DNA of 64,000 bases from Planctomycetota bacterium (lineage in GTDB: Bacteria; Planctomycetota; Phycisphaerae; Phycisphaerales; SM1A02), in contig JAQBZO010000001.1 in the NCBI GenBank assembly GCA_027622195.1, positions 124,001 through 188,000 of the forward strand, written 5' to 3'. A program made the position numbers and the translations under genes. Positions 50,287 to 58,064 of this stretch are shown piece after piece; position 1 is the stretch's first letter; the number at the start of each line of letters is the position of its first letter. The notes below the pieces were generated by a model. It searched no databases. It had not been told where the DNA came from and was given only the letters and a program-made list of their open reading frames with translations.

Positions 50287-51426
50287 ATGGCGACTCAACT
50301 CATTTTCGATAAAGGGCTCGCGAACACCGTCGCAGCAGAAACCAGCCTCTCATTCATTGACGGAGAAAAGGGAGTGTTGGAGTATGTCGGCATCGAAATC
50401 GATGCACTGGCTCGACAATCCACCTTTGAAGAGACGACCTTTCTCTTGTGGAATCGGAGGCTGCCATCGCAAGATGAACTGAGTTCCTTCGAGCGCGATC
50501 TGAGGAAGGAGTACGAACTTCCCAGCGGCATGATCGACATGGTGCGAAAGATACCGCGGTCAGCACCTCCGATGCACGCGCTTCGCACATTGATCTCAGC
50601 GCTTTCGTTTTTTGATTTGGAAGCGGATGTGAATACTCCAGCGGCCAATGCGCGAAAGGCAATGCGACTCGTCGCGAGAACACCTGGACTGATTGCTGCA
50701 TTTGATCGACATCGCAAGGGCAAACCCATCATCCTTGCAGATGCACGTTTCGGTATCGCCGAAGATTTTCTGCGCATGCTCAATGGAACAGAACCCACTG
50801 TCGCAATGGCTCGCGCTTTTGATGTGTGTTTGATTCTGCACGCTGATCACGGACTCAATGCGAGCACCTTTGCCGCGCGCGTGACGATTTCGACACTGTC
50901 GGATATGTATTCCGCGATGACGAGCGCGGTGGGAACATTGAAGGGGCCGCTTCATGGCGGCGCGAATGAGGGGGTCATGCACATGCTCGAAGAAATCGGC
51001 ACGATGGACCGAGTTGATGGATGGGTCCAGGAGCGCATCGGGCAAAAAGACAAGATCATGGGATTCGGCCATCGCATCTACAAGTCGTATGACCCTCGCG
51101 CGACCTATCTCAAGACCTTCTCGCAGAAAATCGCGTCGGATACAGGCAATACACGCCTCTATGAGATGAGTCGCCGGATCGAAGAGATTATGCACGAAGC
51201 GGTGGCGGCCAAGGGGATTTACCCTAATGTCGATTTCTATTCCGCGACCACCTATGCCTCGCTTGGACTCGACATCGATCTCTTCACCTGTCTATTCGCG
51301 ATGAGCCGCATGTCGGGATGGACCGGACACTGCATCGAGCAACTCGAAGGCAATCGGCTGATTCGTCCGCACGCTGAGTACAAGGGACCTCACGGCGTGA
51401 AGTACCTGCCGATCTCGCAGCGCTGA
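50287..51426 (+). CDS. gltA: Citrate synthase
   Basis: This 379-residue enzyme condenses oxaloacetate and acetyl-CoA. Conserved segments include LHADHGLNAST, GPLHGGANEGV (histidine), MGFGHRIYKSYDPRA and the aspartate in NVDFYSATTY. The length fits the short dimeric bacterial form. Methylcitrate synthase has a similar sequence, but no prp gene is nearby. The start follows a short gap from the divergent rhomboid gene; a TATAAG at 50245-50250 may be its -10, without a clear -35. Confidence 0.93.
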   Translation: MATQLIFDKGLANTVAAETSLSFIDGEKGVLEYVGIEIDALARQSTFEETTFLLWNRRLPSQDELSSFERDLRKEYELPSGMIDMVRKIPRSAPPMHALRTLISALSFFDLEADVNTPAANARKAMRLVARTPGLIAAFDRHRKGKPIILADARFGIAEDFLRMLNGTEPTVAMARAFDVCLILHADHGLNASTFAARVTISTLSDMYSAMTSAVGTLKGPLHGGANEGVMHMLEEIGTMDRVDGWVQERIGQKDKIMGFGHRIYKSYDPRATYLKTFSQKIASDTGNTRLYEMSRRIEEIMHEAVAAKGIYPNVDFYSATTYASLGLDIDLFTCLFAMSRMSGWTGHCIEQLEGNRLIRPHAEYKGPHGVKYLPISQR

Positions 51427-51454
51427 TTGATCGGCCCGTTGCCGATGCGACGAC

Positions 51455-53761
51455 TTACTTGGCGCGTGTTTTCATCTGTGGATACACCAAGACGCGATCG
51501 TGACAGAGCAAGACCACATCGGGTGCGCCATCTCCAGTGACATCGGCGACAGTGCCGAGGCTCGGCTCGAATTCACGCTTGTCTCCTGCTGAAAACATCT
51601 TGGTCTCGAAGACTTCAAATCCAGTGGCGTGGATCAGATTGAGTGCTTGCGTGACCGTCAGGATGTCGAGCATTTGCTCGCTCGCATCGAGTGTCATCAC
51701 ATCGGTCATCTTGTCACCGTTGATGTCTCCTACGATGAATTCGTGAGCGGTGCGATCGGTTGAATCGCTGCGCCATGTGGAGAGTGTTTCAAGGCGAGGG
51801 CGTGTGCCAGCGAAGCACATCACTCCAAACGCATCCGCGCCGATGAGCAGCAGCGCGTCGTCCTTGCCACCCGACAAGGCACCGGCGCGGAGCCGATCGA
51901 ATTGTCCATCGCCCACGCTGAGCGTTTCGGTGTTTTTCCACGCGCCTGCGCCACTTTGTGCAAAGAGAAGGACTTGACCGTTTTCTTTGTCGAGCGCTGC
52001 AAGTCCTGCACCGAGTCGATCAAGAGCAACAAGTTTCGCATCGCCGCGGGGGGCGTTGATTTGCTGCACAACGCTCCAACCCGAGTCGGATGCGAATCGC
52101 AGTGCGCGAAGGTAATTGCGGTCAGCGATGACGAGTTCTTGTTTGCCGTCGCCGTCAATGTCAAGTGCGACCGAGTTGTTGGCTCCAGCTGCTTGCGCGA
52201 GTCCGAACTGAGCCATGTCCTTCGACTCAAGCAACTTGAATTCTGGAGATCCACCCTCAGCGGTGCCCATTTGGCGCACCATCATCATCGGCTTGTCGGG
52301 AGTGAAGAGGAGGATGTCAGCAAGTCCGTCTTGATCCGCATCCAATCCGAGAATCGCGGACGGGGCACGACTCAACGATCCGAGATCGACCGAGACTTTG
52401 CCCTTCGATGGATCCTTTGCGGGGAAAAGTTCGAGCGAGTAGTTGCGAACATCCTTCGTGATCACGCCGATCCACGCGTTGCCTCCAATGGTGACGACCC
52501 CGAGTGTGCTTGGAACGCGACCCTTGTCAAGTGGCAACGACTCTGGAAATCCGAGTTTGCCACTCGCGTCGGTGCGCGCGATACCCGCGACACCTTCGCG
52601 TTCGCTCGCGACGAGCACTTCGGCGCGTCCATCGCCATCCACATCGGCGGTGGTCATGGCGTCCATGTCGGAGTAGCTCGGTTGATCCACGGGAGCACCA
52701 ATGCCTTGTCCATTGCGCTGAGGAAAGACCGACACAGCGTTTCGTTCGGTGTTGGTGGCGAGCACTTCTGGAAGTCCATCTCCGTTGAGATCGGCGACGC
52801 CCACTTGTCGTTTGCGATTGCTCGGATCGGTAAACGACCATGTGCGCATCGACCCACCTTGATCGGTGCCCGCTCGAATCGGCATCTCTCTCACATCGTA
52901 AAGAACGACGCGCTTACTTGGACGCTCAATCGTTGCGATCAACGCATGGTCCACACCAGGAACGCGCACCGCATCGACATCGTGAACCGGAGGCATTTCA
53001 AAGCGTGATTGAGGGCCGAGCACTGAAGATCCATCCTGCGATGCGGCGAACCACACTCGAATCGGCGCGGCGTCATCGGGGACGAGTCCCACGATGTCGT
53101 TGAGTGAATCTCCATTGAAATCCTCGATCACCATCGCGACGATGGGCGCATTGCCTGTGGCCAGTTCGGAGGGAGCGCCGAGCGTCGATCCTGTGAGTGG
53201 ATACACCTGAATCCGACCATCCGAGATGGCGAGCAACTCAGGAGCAGCATCTCCCGTGACATTGGAAATGCGAATGGCATCGCGTCCCGGGAACAACTTC
53301 TTGACCTTGTGTTTCTGCGCGACTTCAAAGACACCAGGAGCGGACTGCCGAACAAACACGATCTTCTCTGGATTGCCGAGGTACACCAGATCCTTCAGTC
53401 CATCGGCATCAAAGTCAAATGGATACACCGCTCCGACCGCCTCGGATGTGGGCACATCGATTCGTCGATAACGCCAATGATCTGGGAACTCGTTGACTTT
53501 CGTGGCAGCAATCTCGTCGGAGGGTTTCGCATCCTTCTTCTGAAGGAAGATGTCGATACGACTTCGCCGATTGTTGGCGACGACAATGTCTTCAAGACCA
53601 TCGCCGTTCATGTCCGCGGTGACCAGTGGACCTGCTCCATCGTCGACCTTGATGACGTCAAGCCCGTCAAATCCGTAATGTGCCGCGAGGTCATCCGACC
53701 CCCATGCCGAAAACGAGAGTGTGAGCGTGAGGGCAGTCGAGATGGATGAGAGAATCTTCAT
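51455..53761 (-). CDS. Large exported FG-GAP/VCBS repeat protein
   Basis: This 768-residue protein has a signal peptide at 1-20 (ending AWGS). Almost the whole length is Asp-Gly-rich propeller repeats (ADMNGDGLEDIVV, FDFDADGLKDLVYL, ADLNGDGLPEVL, LDADQDGLADIL, DIDGDGKQELV), about ten or more. It has no dockerin module, no UnbV domain and no known catalytic motif. It is probably a surface or periplasmic protein of unknown role. ATG 53761 starts the signal; the open frame extends to 53794. It is divergent from the trypsin-like protease. Confidence 0.85.
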   Translation of the reverse strand: MKILSSISTALTLTLSFSAWGSDDLAAHYGFDGLDVIKVDDGAGPLVTADMNGDGLEDIVVANNRRSRIDIFLQKKDAKPSDEIAATKVNEFPDHWRYRRIDVPTSEAVGAVYPFDFDADGLKDLVYLGNPEKIVFVRQSAPGVFEVAQKHKVKKLFPGRDAIRISNVTGDAAPELLAISDGRIQVYPLTGSTLGAPSELATGNAPIVAMVIEDFNGDSLNDIVGLVPDDAAPIRVWFAASQDGSSVLGPQSRFEMPPVHDVDAVRVPGVDHALIATIERPSKRVVLYDVREMPIRAGTDQGGSMRTWSFTDPSNRKRQVGVADLNGDGLPEVLATNTERNAVSVFPQRNGQGIGAPVDQPSYSDMDAMTTADVDGDGRAEVLVASEREGVAGIARTDASGKLGFPESLPLDKGRVPSTLGVVTIGGNAWIGVITKDVRNYSLELFPAKDPSKGKVSVDLGSLSRAPSAILGLDADQDGLADILLFTPDKPMMMVRQMGTAEGGSPEFKLLESKDMAQFGLAQAAGANNSVALDIDGDGKQELVIADRNYLRALRFASDSGWSVVQQINAPRGDAKLVALDRLGAGLAALDKENGQVLLFAQSGAGAWKNTETLSVGDGQFDRLRAGALSGGKDDALLLIGADAFGVMCFAGTRPRLETLSTWRSDSTDRTAHEFIVGDINGDKMTDVMTLDASEQMLDILTVTQALNLIHATGFEVFETKMFSAGDKREFEPSLGTVADVTGDGAPDVVLLCHDRVLVYPQMKTRAK

Positions 53762-53784
53762 AGTGTTGATCCGAGGATGGGAAC

Positions 53785-53811
53785 TTGTCGCCACCTTGAA
53801 GAGGGTATGCT
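53785..53811 (+). promoter_or_regulatory. Sigma70-type promoter of the trypsin-like protease
   Basis: TTGTCG at 53785-53790 and TATGCT at 53806-53811 are separated by 15 bp, shorter than the usual 17. If real, transcription starts near 53818, which supports ATG 53837 as the start rather than ATG 53777 or 53807. Confidence 0.35.
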
Positions 53812-53836
53812 ACGCACACTGCAACGGACTGTACTT

Positions 53837-54844
53837 ATGCGCATTCACACGAGAACTTCATTCGTCGTCGCCACGCTCGTTGGCTTCGCCTCGTTCGCGA
53901 TGGTTTCGTTTTCGTCCTTTCAATCTGATGTCAAGGATCGGCTGGATGTGGTGTCGCTCAAGGGCGGCGCGCGAGTCGAAGGAACGATCCTCAAGCGCAC
54001 TGACCGCCGCGTTTGGATTGATGTCGGATCGGATGTGTTGATGTTTGACATGGAGGATGTGGTCGAAGTGCAGACCGGTGCCTCGGACGCGCCATCCAAG
54101 TTCGTCGCAGAGGACCTGTACCGCGCTGCGATCGATCCACCGCAACTCTCGCCGAAAGAACATGCGAAGCGTGTTGGATCTGCGGTCATCAAGGTGAGCA
54201 CTCCGGGTGGACTTGGCTCGGGCGTGGTGATTCATCCCGATGGATACGCCATCACGAATGCGCATGTGGTGCAGGGTGAGCGGACCATTCGATGTACGGT
54301 GTGGATTCCCCAACCCGATGGCACCCTGCGTCGCACCGAGATCGATGATGTCGAGATCGTGGCCGTGAATAACCACCTCGATCTCGCACTCTTGCGGATG
54401 AAACATCCTGATGGAGTTGCATTTGACTCGGCTCCCGTCGTGGCTACTGAGCAGTTCGAAATCGGTCAACAAGTGTTTGCGATTGGGAATCCGCTCGGAC
54501 TGGAACGGTCACTGACCCAAGGAGTGATCTCGACGACGCAGCGTGATTTTGATGGATTGACCTACATCCAAACGGACACGCCGATCAATCCTGGTAACTC
54601 GGGTGGTCCGCTTTTCAATACGTGCGGGGAAGTCATCGGCATAACGAATATGGGCATTCGCGGCGGTGAGGCACTCGGATTCGCCATCCCAAGCCGTTAT
54701 ATGAAGGACTTTATTCGCAACCGCGAAGCCTTTGCTTTTGACGCTCGCAATCCAAACGCAGGTCACAATTATCATGTTCCGCCACCGCGGAGCAACTTCG
54801 ATGCTCCGCCCCAAGTGCGCGACGGTTCGTCCAATACCAAGTGA
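53837..54844 (+). CDS. Trypsin-like (HtrA-type) serine protease without PDZ domain
   Basis: This 335-residue exported protease has a signal segment at about 8-25, an N-terminal SH3-like beta domain and the catalytic domain at about 105-290. The triad is complete: H143 in TNAHVVQ, D182 in NNHLDLALL and S255 in NPGNSGGPL. DegP/HtrA proteins normally add one or two PDZ domains; none is present and the protein ends in a short Pro/Asn-rich tail. It shares a GTGA junction with the next open frame, although the better start of that gene is 38 bp further on. Confidence 0.9.
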   Translation: MRIHTRTSFVVATLVGFASFAMVSFSSFQSDVKDRLDVVSLKGGARVEGTILKRTDRRVWIDVGSDVLMFDMEDVVEVQTGASDAPSKFVAEDLYRAAIDPPQLSPKEHAKRVGSAVIKVSTPGGLGSGVVIHPDGYAITNAHVVQGERTIRCTVWIPQPDGTLRRTEIDDVEIVAVNNHLDLALLRMKHPDGVAFDSAPVVATEQFEIGQQVFAIGNPLGLERSLTQGVISTTQRDFDGLTYIQTDTPINPGNSGGPLFNTCGEVIGITNMGIRGGEALGFAIPSRYMKDFIRNREAFAFDARNPNAGHNYHVPPPRSNFDAPPQVRDGSSNTK

Positions 54845-54873
54845 TTTTCGCTCTCGAGTCTTCTTGTTCGAAT

Positions 54874-54879
54874 AGGAAA
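54874..54879 (+). promoter_or_regulatory. Ribosome binding site deciding the next gene start
   Basis: AGGAAA at 54874-54879 lies just before ATG 54883, which opens a clean signal peptide. The GTG at 54841 also overlaps the upstream stop, but its extra 14 residues look unlike a signal sequence. Confidence 0.5.
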
Positions 54880-54882
54880 AAC

Positions 54883-56598
54883 ATGCTCGTCCCAACACTT
54901 TCGTCCATTCTCTCGGTTGTTCTCGCCGTACCACCATCGATTGAGCATGTTGCTCCAAAGGATGCCGTGGCGGTCCTCTGGTGGAGCGATGTTGCTGCGA
55001 CATTTGACCGACTTGCAGCGGCGTCCGTCGGGACAGTGCTCAACGACGAGCGTCTCAAGGAGTCCATGGGACCAGTCATTGAGGCATGGAAGTCGCGACA
55101 GAAGGAACTTGGGCAAGGGGACGAGACAATGACCCAAGAGGTGGGGATGCCTGGTGCACTCGGTGCCGCACTTTTTGTCGAGCGCGATGCTGAACTCGAT
55201 GCCGATCGGTTGGCCTTCATGGCGTATCTCGACTACGGCACGCGCTCCGAGAAGGCTTGGACACTCTTGACCGAAGAACTCAAACGCACTGCGAAAGAAT
55301 CGAACTGGGTTGTCGCTGAAGAAGAGATCGATGGACGTCCTGCGCTCGTGGTGACTTTCCCGAACCCAGAGGACGCACCCGAGTTTGACGAAGGTCCAGC
55401 GGCGATGCTCGGCCAAATGCTCGCACCGATGGAGTCGCTCGTACTGACGCGCACTGGCGACACGATTGTGGCTGGAAGCGCCGTGCATGTGGTGGAGTCC
55501 TGTCTTGAGGCACTCGCGGGAAAACCAGCGGGAGCCGTGCTTGAATCAGCCGCGGGATGGCGCGATGCTTCAGGAGCGCATCCAGCGGGAGATTTTCTGC
55601 TCGTCGTGATGACTGATCCTCTGAGCAAAATTGCGCAGCCGCTCATGGCTGGTCCTGCAGCGGGCATGCAAGAGATTTTGCAAACGCTCATCGGCGATGT
55701 CACGACGTGGTCGCTCTGGGGATCAACGAGTGATCCGACTGCGCAGATTCGATTGCGTGGTGCTGCCACCTATCCAACGGGTCCGAAGGGACTTTTCAAA
55801 CTCGTTCAGGGAGATGGAGCGACACTCGATGCATCGCGCGCCATGGGTGACGATTGTTTCTCGTACACCTCGTTCAACTTTGATTTCGGCGGACTCCCTC
55901 GTCTCATCGAGGAGTTGCTCGCGGCGATGCCAGAAGCAGCGGCTGACCAGGTCGAACCAATGATTCGCGCCTACATGCCCGCGCTGAATAAGGCGTTCGG
56001 CGCAATGGGTCCACGCATTGAGCAGGTCTCTCGCGCCGATGCACTCGCTGAAGCGGGATACACAAGTCTCACGCGCATTGCGTGTCGGGACGAGCAGAGT
56101 GTCTTGCCCCTGATTCAGTTGTGGGGTCCGATGATGGGACTCGAGCCGATGGAGTTTCAGGGATCGCAAGTGTTTGGCGGCGCGGACAGTCCGTTCGCTG
56201 TGGGACTTGGTCCAACAGGAATGTATCTCGGCGACCGAACCGGCGTGGAGTCCGGCCTTCGCGCCTCTGTTGCAGCCGATAGCGCTTCGCTCAGTGCAAC
56301 GGTTCTTTTCAAGCGTTGCGCTGAAGCGGCGGGGCCCGGATCGATGTCGGCCTTCGGTTACAGCGACATCGTTGCTTCAATGGAAGCAGCGCGTACGGGT
56401 CTTGCGAGTCAGGAAGCAATGTTTGACGCGCTCGGTGGCATGGAAGATCTTCCAGGAGACGAGACAGTCAAGGCGATCAACGATGCGATGGCGAAGATTG
56501 ATCTCAAAGTGCTTCGAGAGCATGTTGGACCAATCGTGTGGACACTGCACGGCTCCTACCAGGCGATGGTCTTTGATTGGAAATTCCTCGCCCCTTGA
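54883..56598 (+). CDS. Exported protein of unknown function, downstream of the protease
   Basis: This 571-residue protein has a signal peptide at about 1-22. The rest is Ala/Gly/Leu-rich with mixed helices and strands, rather like the DUF3352 type of exported proteins, but I am not certain of that family. No catalytic motif is seen. Being co-directional with the HtrA-like protease 38 bp upstream, it may be its substrate, inhibitor or partner; that is inference. Confidence 0.75.
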   Translation: MLVPTLSSILSVVLAVPPSIEHVAPKDAVAVLWWSDVAATFDRLAAASVGTVLNDERLKESMGPVIEAWKSRQKELGQGDETMTQEVGMPGALGAALFVERDAELDADRLAFMAYLDYGTRSEKAWTLLTEELKRTAKESNWVVAEEEIDGRPALVVTFPNPEDAPEFDEGPAAMLGQMLAPMESLVLTRTGDTIVAGSAVHVVESCLEALAGKPAGAVLESAAGWRDASGAHPAGDFLLVVMTDPLSKIAQPLMAGPAAGMQEILQTLIGDVTTWSLWGSTSDPTAQIRLRGAATYPTGPKGLFKLVQGDGATLDASRAMGDDCFSYTSFNFDFGGLPRLIEELLAAMPEAAADQVEPMIRAYMPALNKAFGAMGPRIEQVSRADALAEAGYTSLTRIACRDEQSVLPLIQLWGPMMGLEPMEFQGSQVFGGADSPFAVGLGPTGMYLGDRTGVESGLRASVAADSASLSATVLFKRCAEAAGPGSMSAFGYSDIVASMEAARTGLASQEAMFDALGGMEDLPGDETVKAINDAMAKIDLKVLREHVGPIVWTLHGSYQAMVFDWKFLAP

Positions 56599-56604
56599 GT
56601 GAGT

Positions 56605-57450
56605 TCAGTTCTGCATCGAGAATGCGCGGTCGGCAACATCCACAGCCGAAGGATCTTGGGCGGTTCCAAGCTCGGCGTGGCTGACATCGACGATGCGTGT
56701 CGCATCAGATTGAAGCGACATCACGACGCTGGTGGGGACGATTCGATCTCGCGCTCCTGCGATCATGATGCACGGACTCCGCAGCGCTGCGAGCGCCACT
56801 CGCGTGGATGTTTCTGATCCAGTCAGCAAACGGATCAGTTTCTCGGCAATGAAAACAAGGCCAAAAATGCGAATGCCTTGCGTTTCGAGTCGCGCCGCGA
56901 AGGGCTGTCCAACCGATTCGTAGGGAGCCCATGCGATGACTGAGGAGACTGCATATCCGCGTGATTCAAGGGACGCCGCGGCGCGGATCGCGATCACCGC
57001 ACCGAGAGAATGTCCCCCGAGTATCGGACGAACAAGGTGTGTATCAATGATCCACTGCGCAACGAGATCGACCTCGTTCGCGCCCAGCGTGGTCTGCGTC
57101 GCGCTCGTGCCGTGTCCCGGCAATTCAATGAGGAAGAGTTCGTGGGCGCGGTGGATGTACGGATCGATGCGACGCAAACTGTCGATGCGTGATCGTCCCC
57201 AACCATGAAGAAGGACCACGCTTGGCGCGTTGGCATCGCCGAGTCCGCGAATGCGCCAGACCGCCATGCGTGCGGAGCCGACCTCGTCGAACGGGAGTCC
57301 GAGACCTTCGGGATCAACTGCGAATCCGTTGGCGAGTGCCCATCCCGTCGTGGCTCGATGAGGACGGAGTGCCTGCCATGCAACGACCGCCGAACCAGCG
57401 ATCAACGACGCCACCGCTGCAAGGACGAAGAGAAGAATGAAGTCAATCAC
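56605..57450 (-). CDS. Alpha/beta hydrolase with N-terminal membrane anchor
   Basis: This 281-residue protein has a membrane helix at about 3-25 and then a hydrolase fold. The nucleophile is S148 in GGHSLGA, the oxyanion segment is LLHGWGRS, and late aspartate (GARDRIVP) and histidine (VSHAELG) complete the triad. The substrate is unknown. It converges on the exported protein gene with a 6-bp gap and lies 11 bp downstream of the cyclodeaminase gene on the same strand. Confidence 0.87.
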   Translation of the reverse strand: MIDFILLFVLAAVASLIAGSAVVAWQALRPHRATTGWALANGFAVDPEGLGLPFDEVGSARMAVWRIRGLGDANAPSVVLLHGWGRSRIDSLRRIDPYIHRAHELFLIELPGHGTSATQTTLGANEVDLVAQWIIDTHLVRPILGGHSLGAVIAIRAAASLESRGYAVSSVIAWAPYESVGQPFAARLETQGIRIFGLVFIAEKLIRLLTGSETSTRVALAALRSPCIMIAGARDRIVPTSVVMSLQSDATRIVDVSHAELGTAQDPSAVDVADRAFSMQN

Positions 57451-57461
57451 TCAGCGCATCC

Positions 57462-58064
57462 TCAGCATGCCGCCTCGATCTCACGAAGAGTAACTCGTGA
57501 AGTCTCCTCGAGCGACTCCACTCCAAGCGACAATCGCACCTCGGAACGACGTGGCTCGGGAAGTCCCATCAAGTTGACCTCGACATTCGCGCGCGCGGAT
57601 CGAAGGGCGGCATCAGCCAGAATCGCTGCAACACGGACATCACTTGCGAGAGGCTTCGAGGTGGTTCCAGGGAATCCTCGCAGCGCCGCAAGGAAAGCAG
57701 CGGAAAGAACGACCACACTGTGCGGAACGCGAATGGCATCGGCGGTTGCAACGGCGAGTGCATCGGCGTCGCTCTGCTGCTGGTGTAATGCATTGAGCTT
57801 CGCGTAGACGATCGCATCTTCGTGCGCAAGGCGAAGGGCGTCCGAGACAATGGTCTCGCAATCCTTCAGTCGCGATTGGTTCATGGATTCAAACTCGGCG
57901 AATTTTGCCTTCCCAATCGTGTATCGAAGGACCATGCAAGCGAGCGCAGCGGCTTGGCAGAGCGTGATCGCCGCGGCAGCGCCTCCGCCTGGAGCAGGGA
58001 CTCGATCGCCGAGTGCGTGCAGATATTCTGCGACCGAGAGTGTGGCGGGATCGGCGGTGCTCAT
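57462..58064 (-). CDS. Formimidoyltetrahydrofolate cyclodeaminase-type protein
   Basis: This 200-residue all-helical protein matches the cyclodeaminase half of FTCD: VAEYLHALGDRVPAPGGGAAAA and ACMVLRYTIGKAKF are characteristic. In animals this domain converts formimino-THF to methenyl-THF. Here the transferase half is missing and no histidine-degradation gene is nearby, so the substrate may differ; stand-alone FchA-like proteins are known. ATG 58064 overlaps the pheT stop. Confidence 0.85.
   Translation of the reverse strand: MSTADPATLSVAEYLHALGDRVPAPGGGAAAAITLCQAAALACMVLRYTIGKAKFAEFESMNQSRLKDCETIVSDALRLAHEDAIVYAKLNALHQQQSDADALAVATADAIRVPHSVVVLSAAFLAALRGFPGTTSKPLASDVRVAAILADAALRSARANVEVNLMGLPEPRRSEVRLSLGVESLEETSRVTLREIEAAC

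Noticed and set aside
51431..51445. Small hairpin TCGGC-CCGTT-GCCGA between citrate synthase and the convergent FG-GAP gene
   Set aside because: The stem is only 5 bp and there is no T-run on either strand, so I do not call it a terminator.
51902..53008. 368-codon plus-strand open frame within the FG-GAP gene
   Set aside because: It mirrors the Asp-Gly repeat coding on the other strand; no domain is visible.
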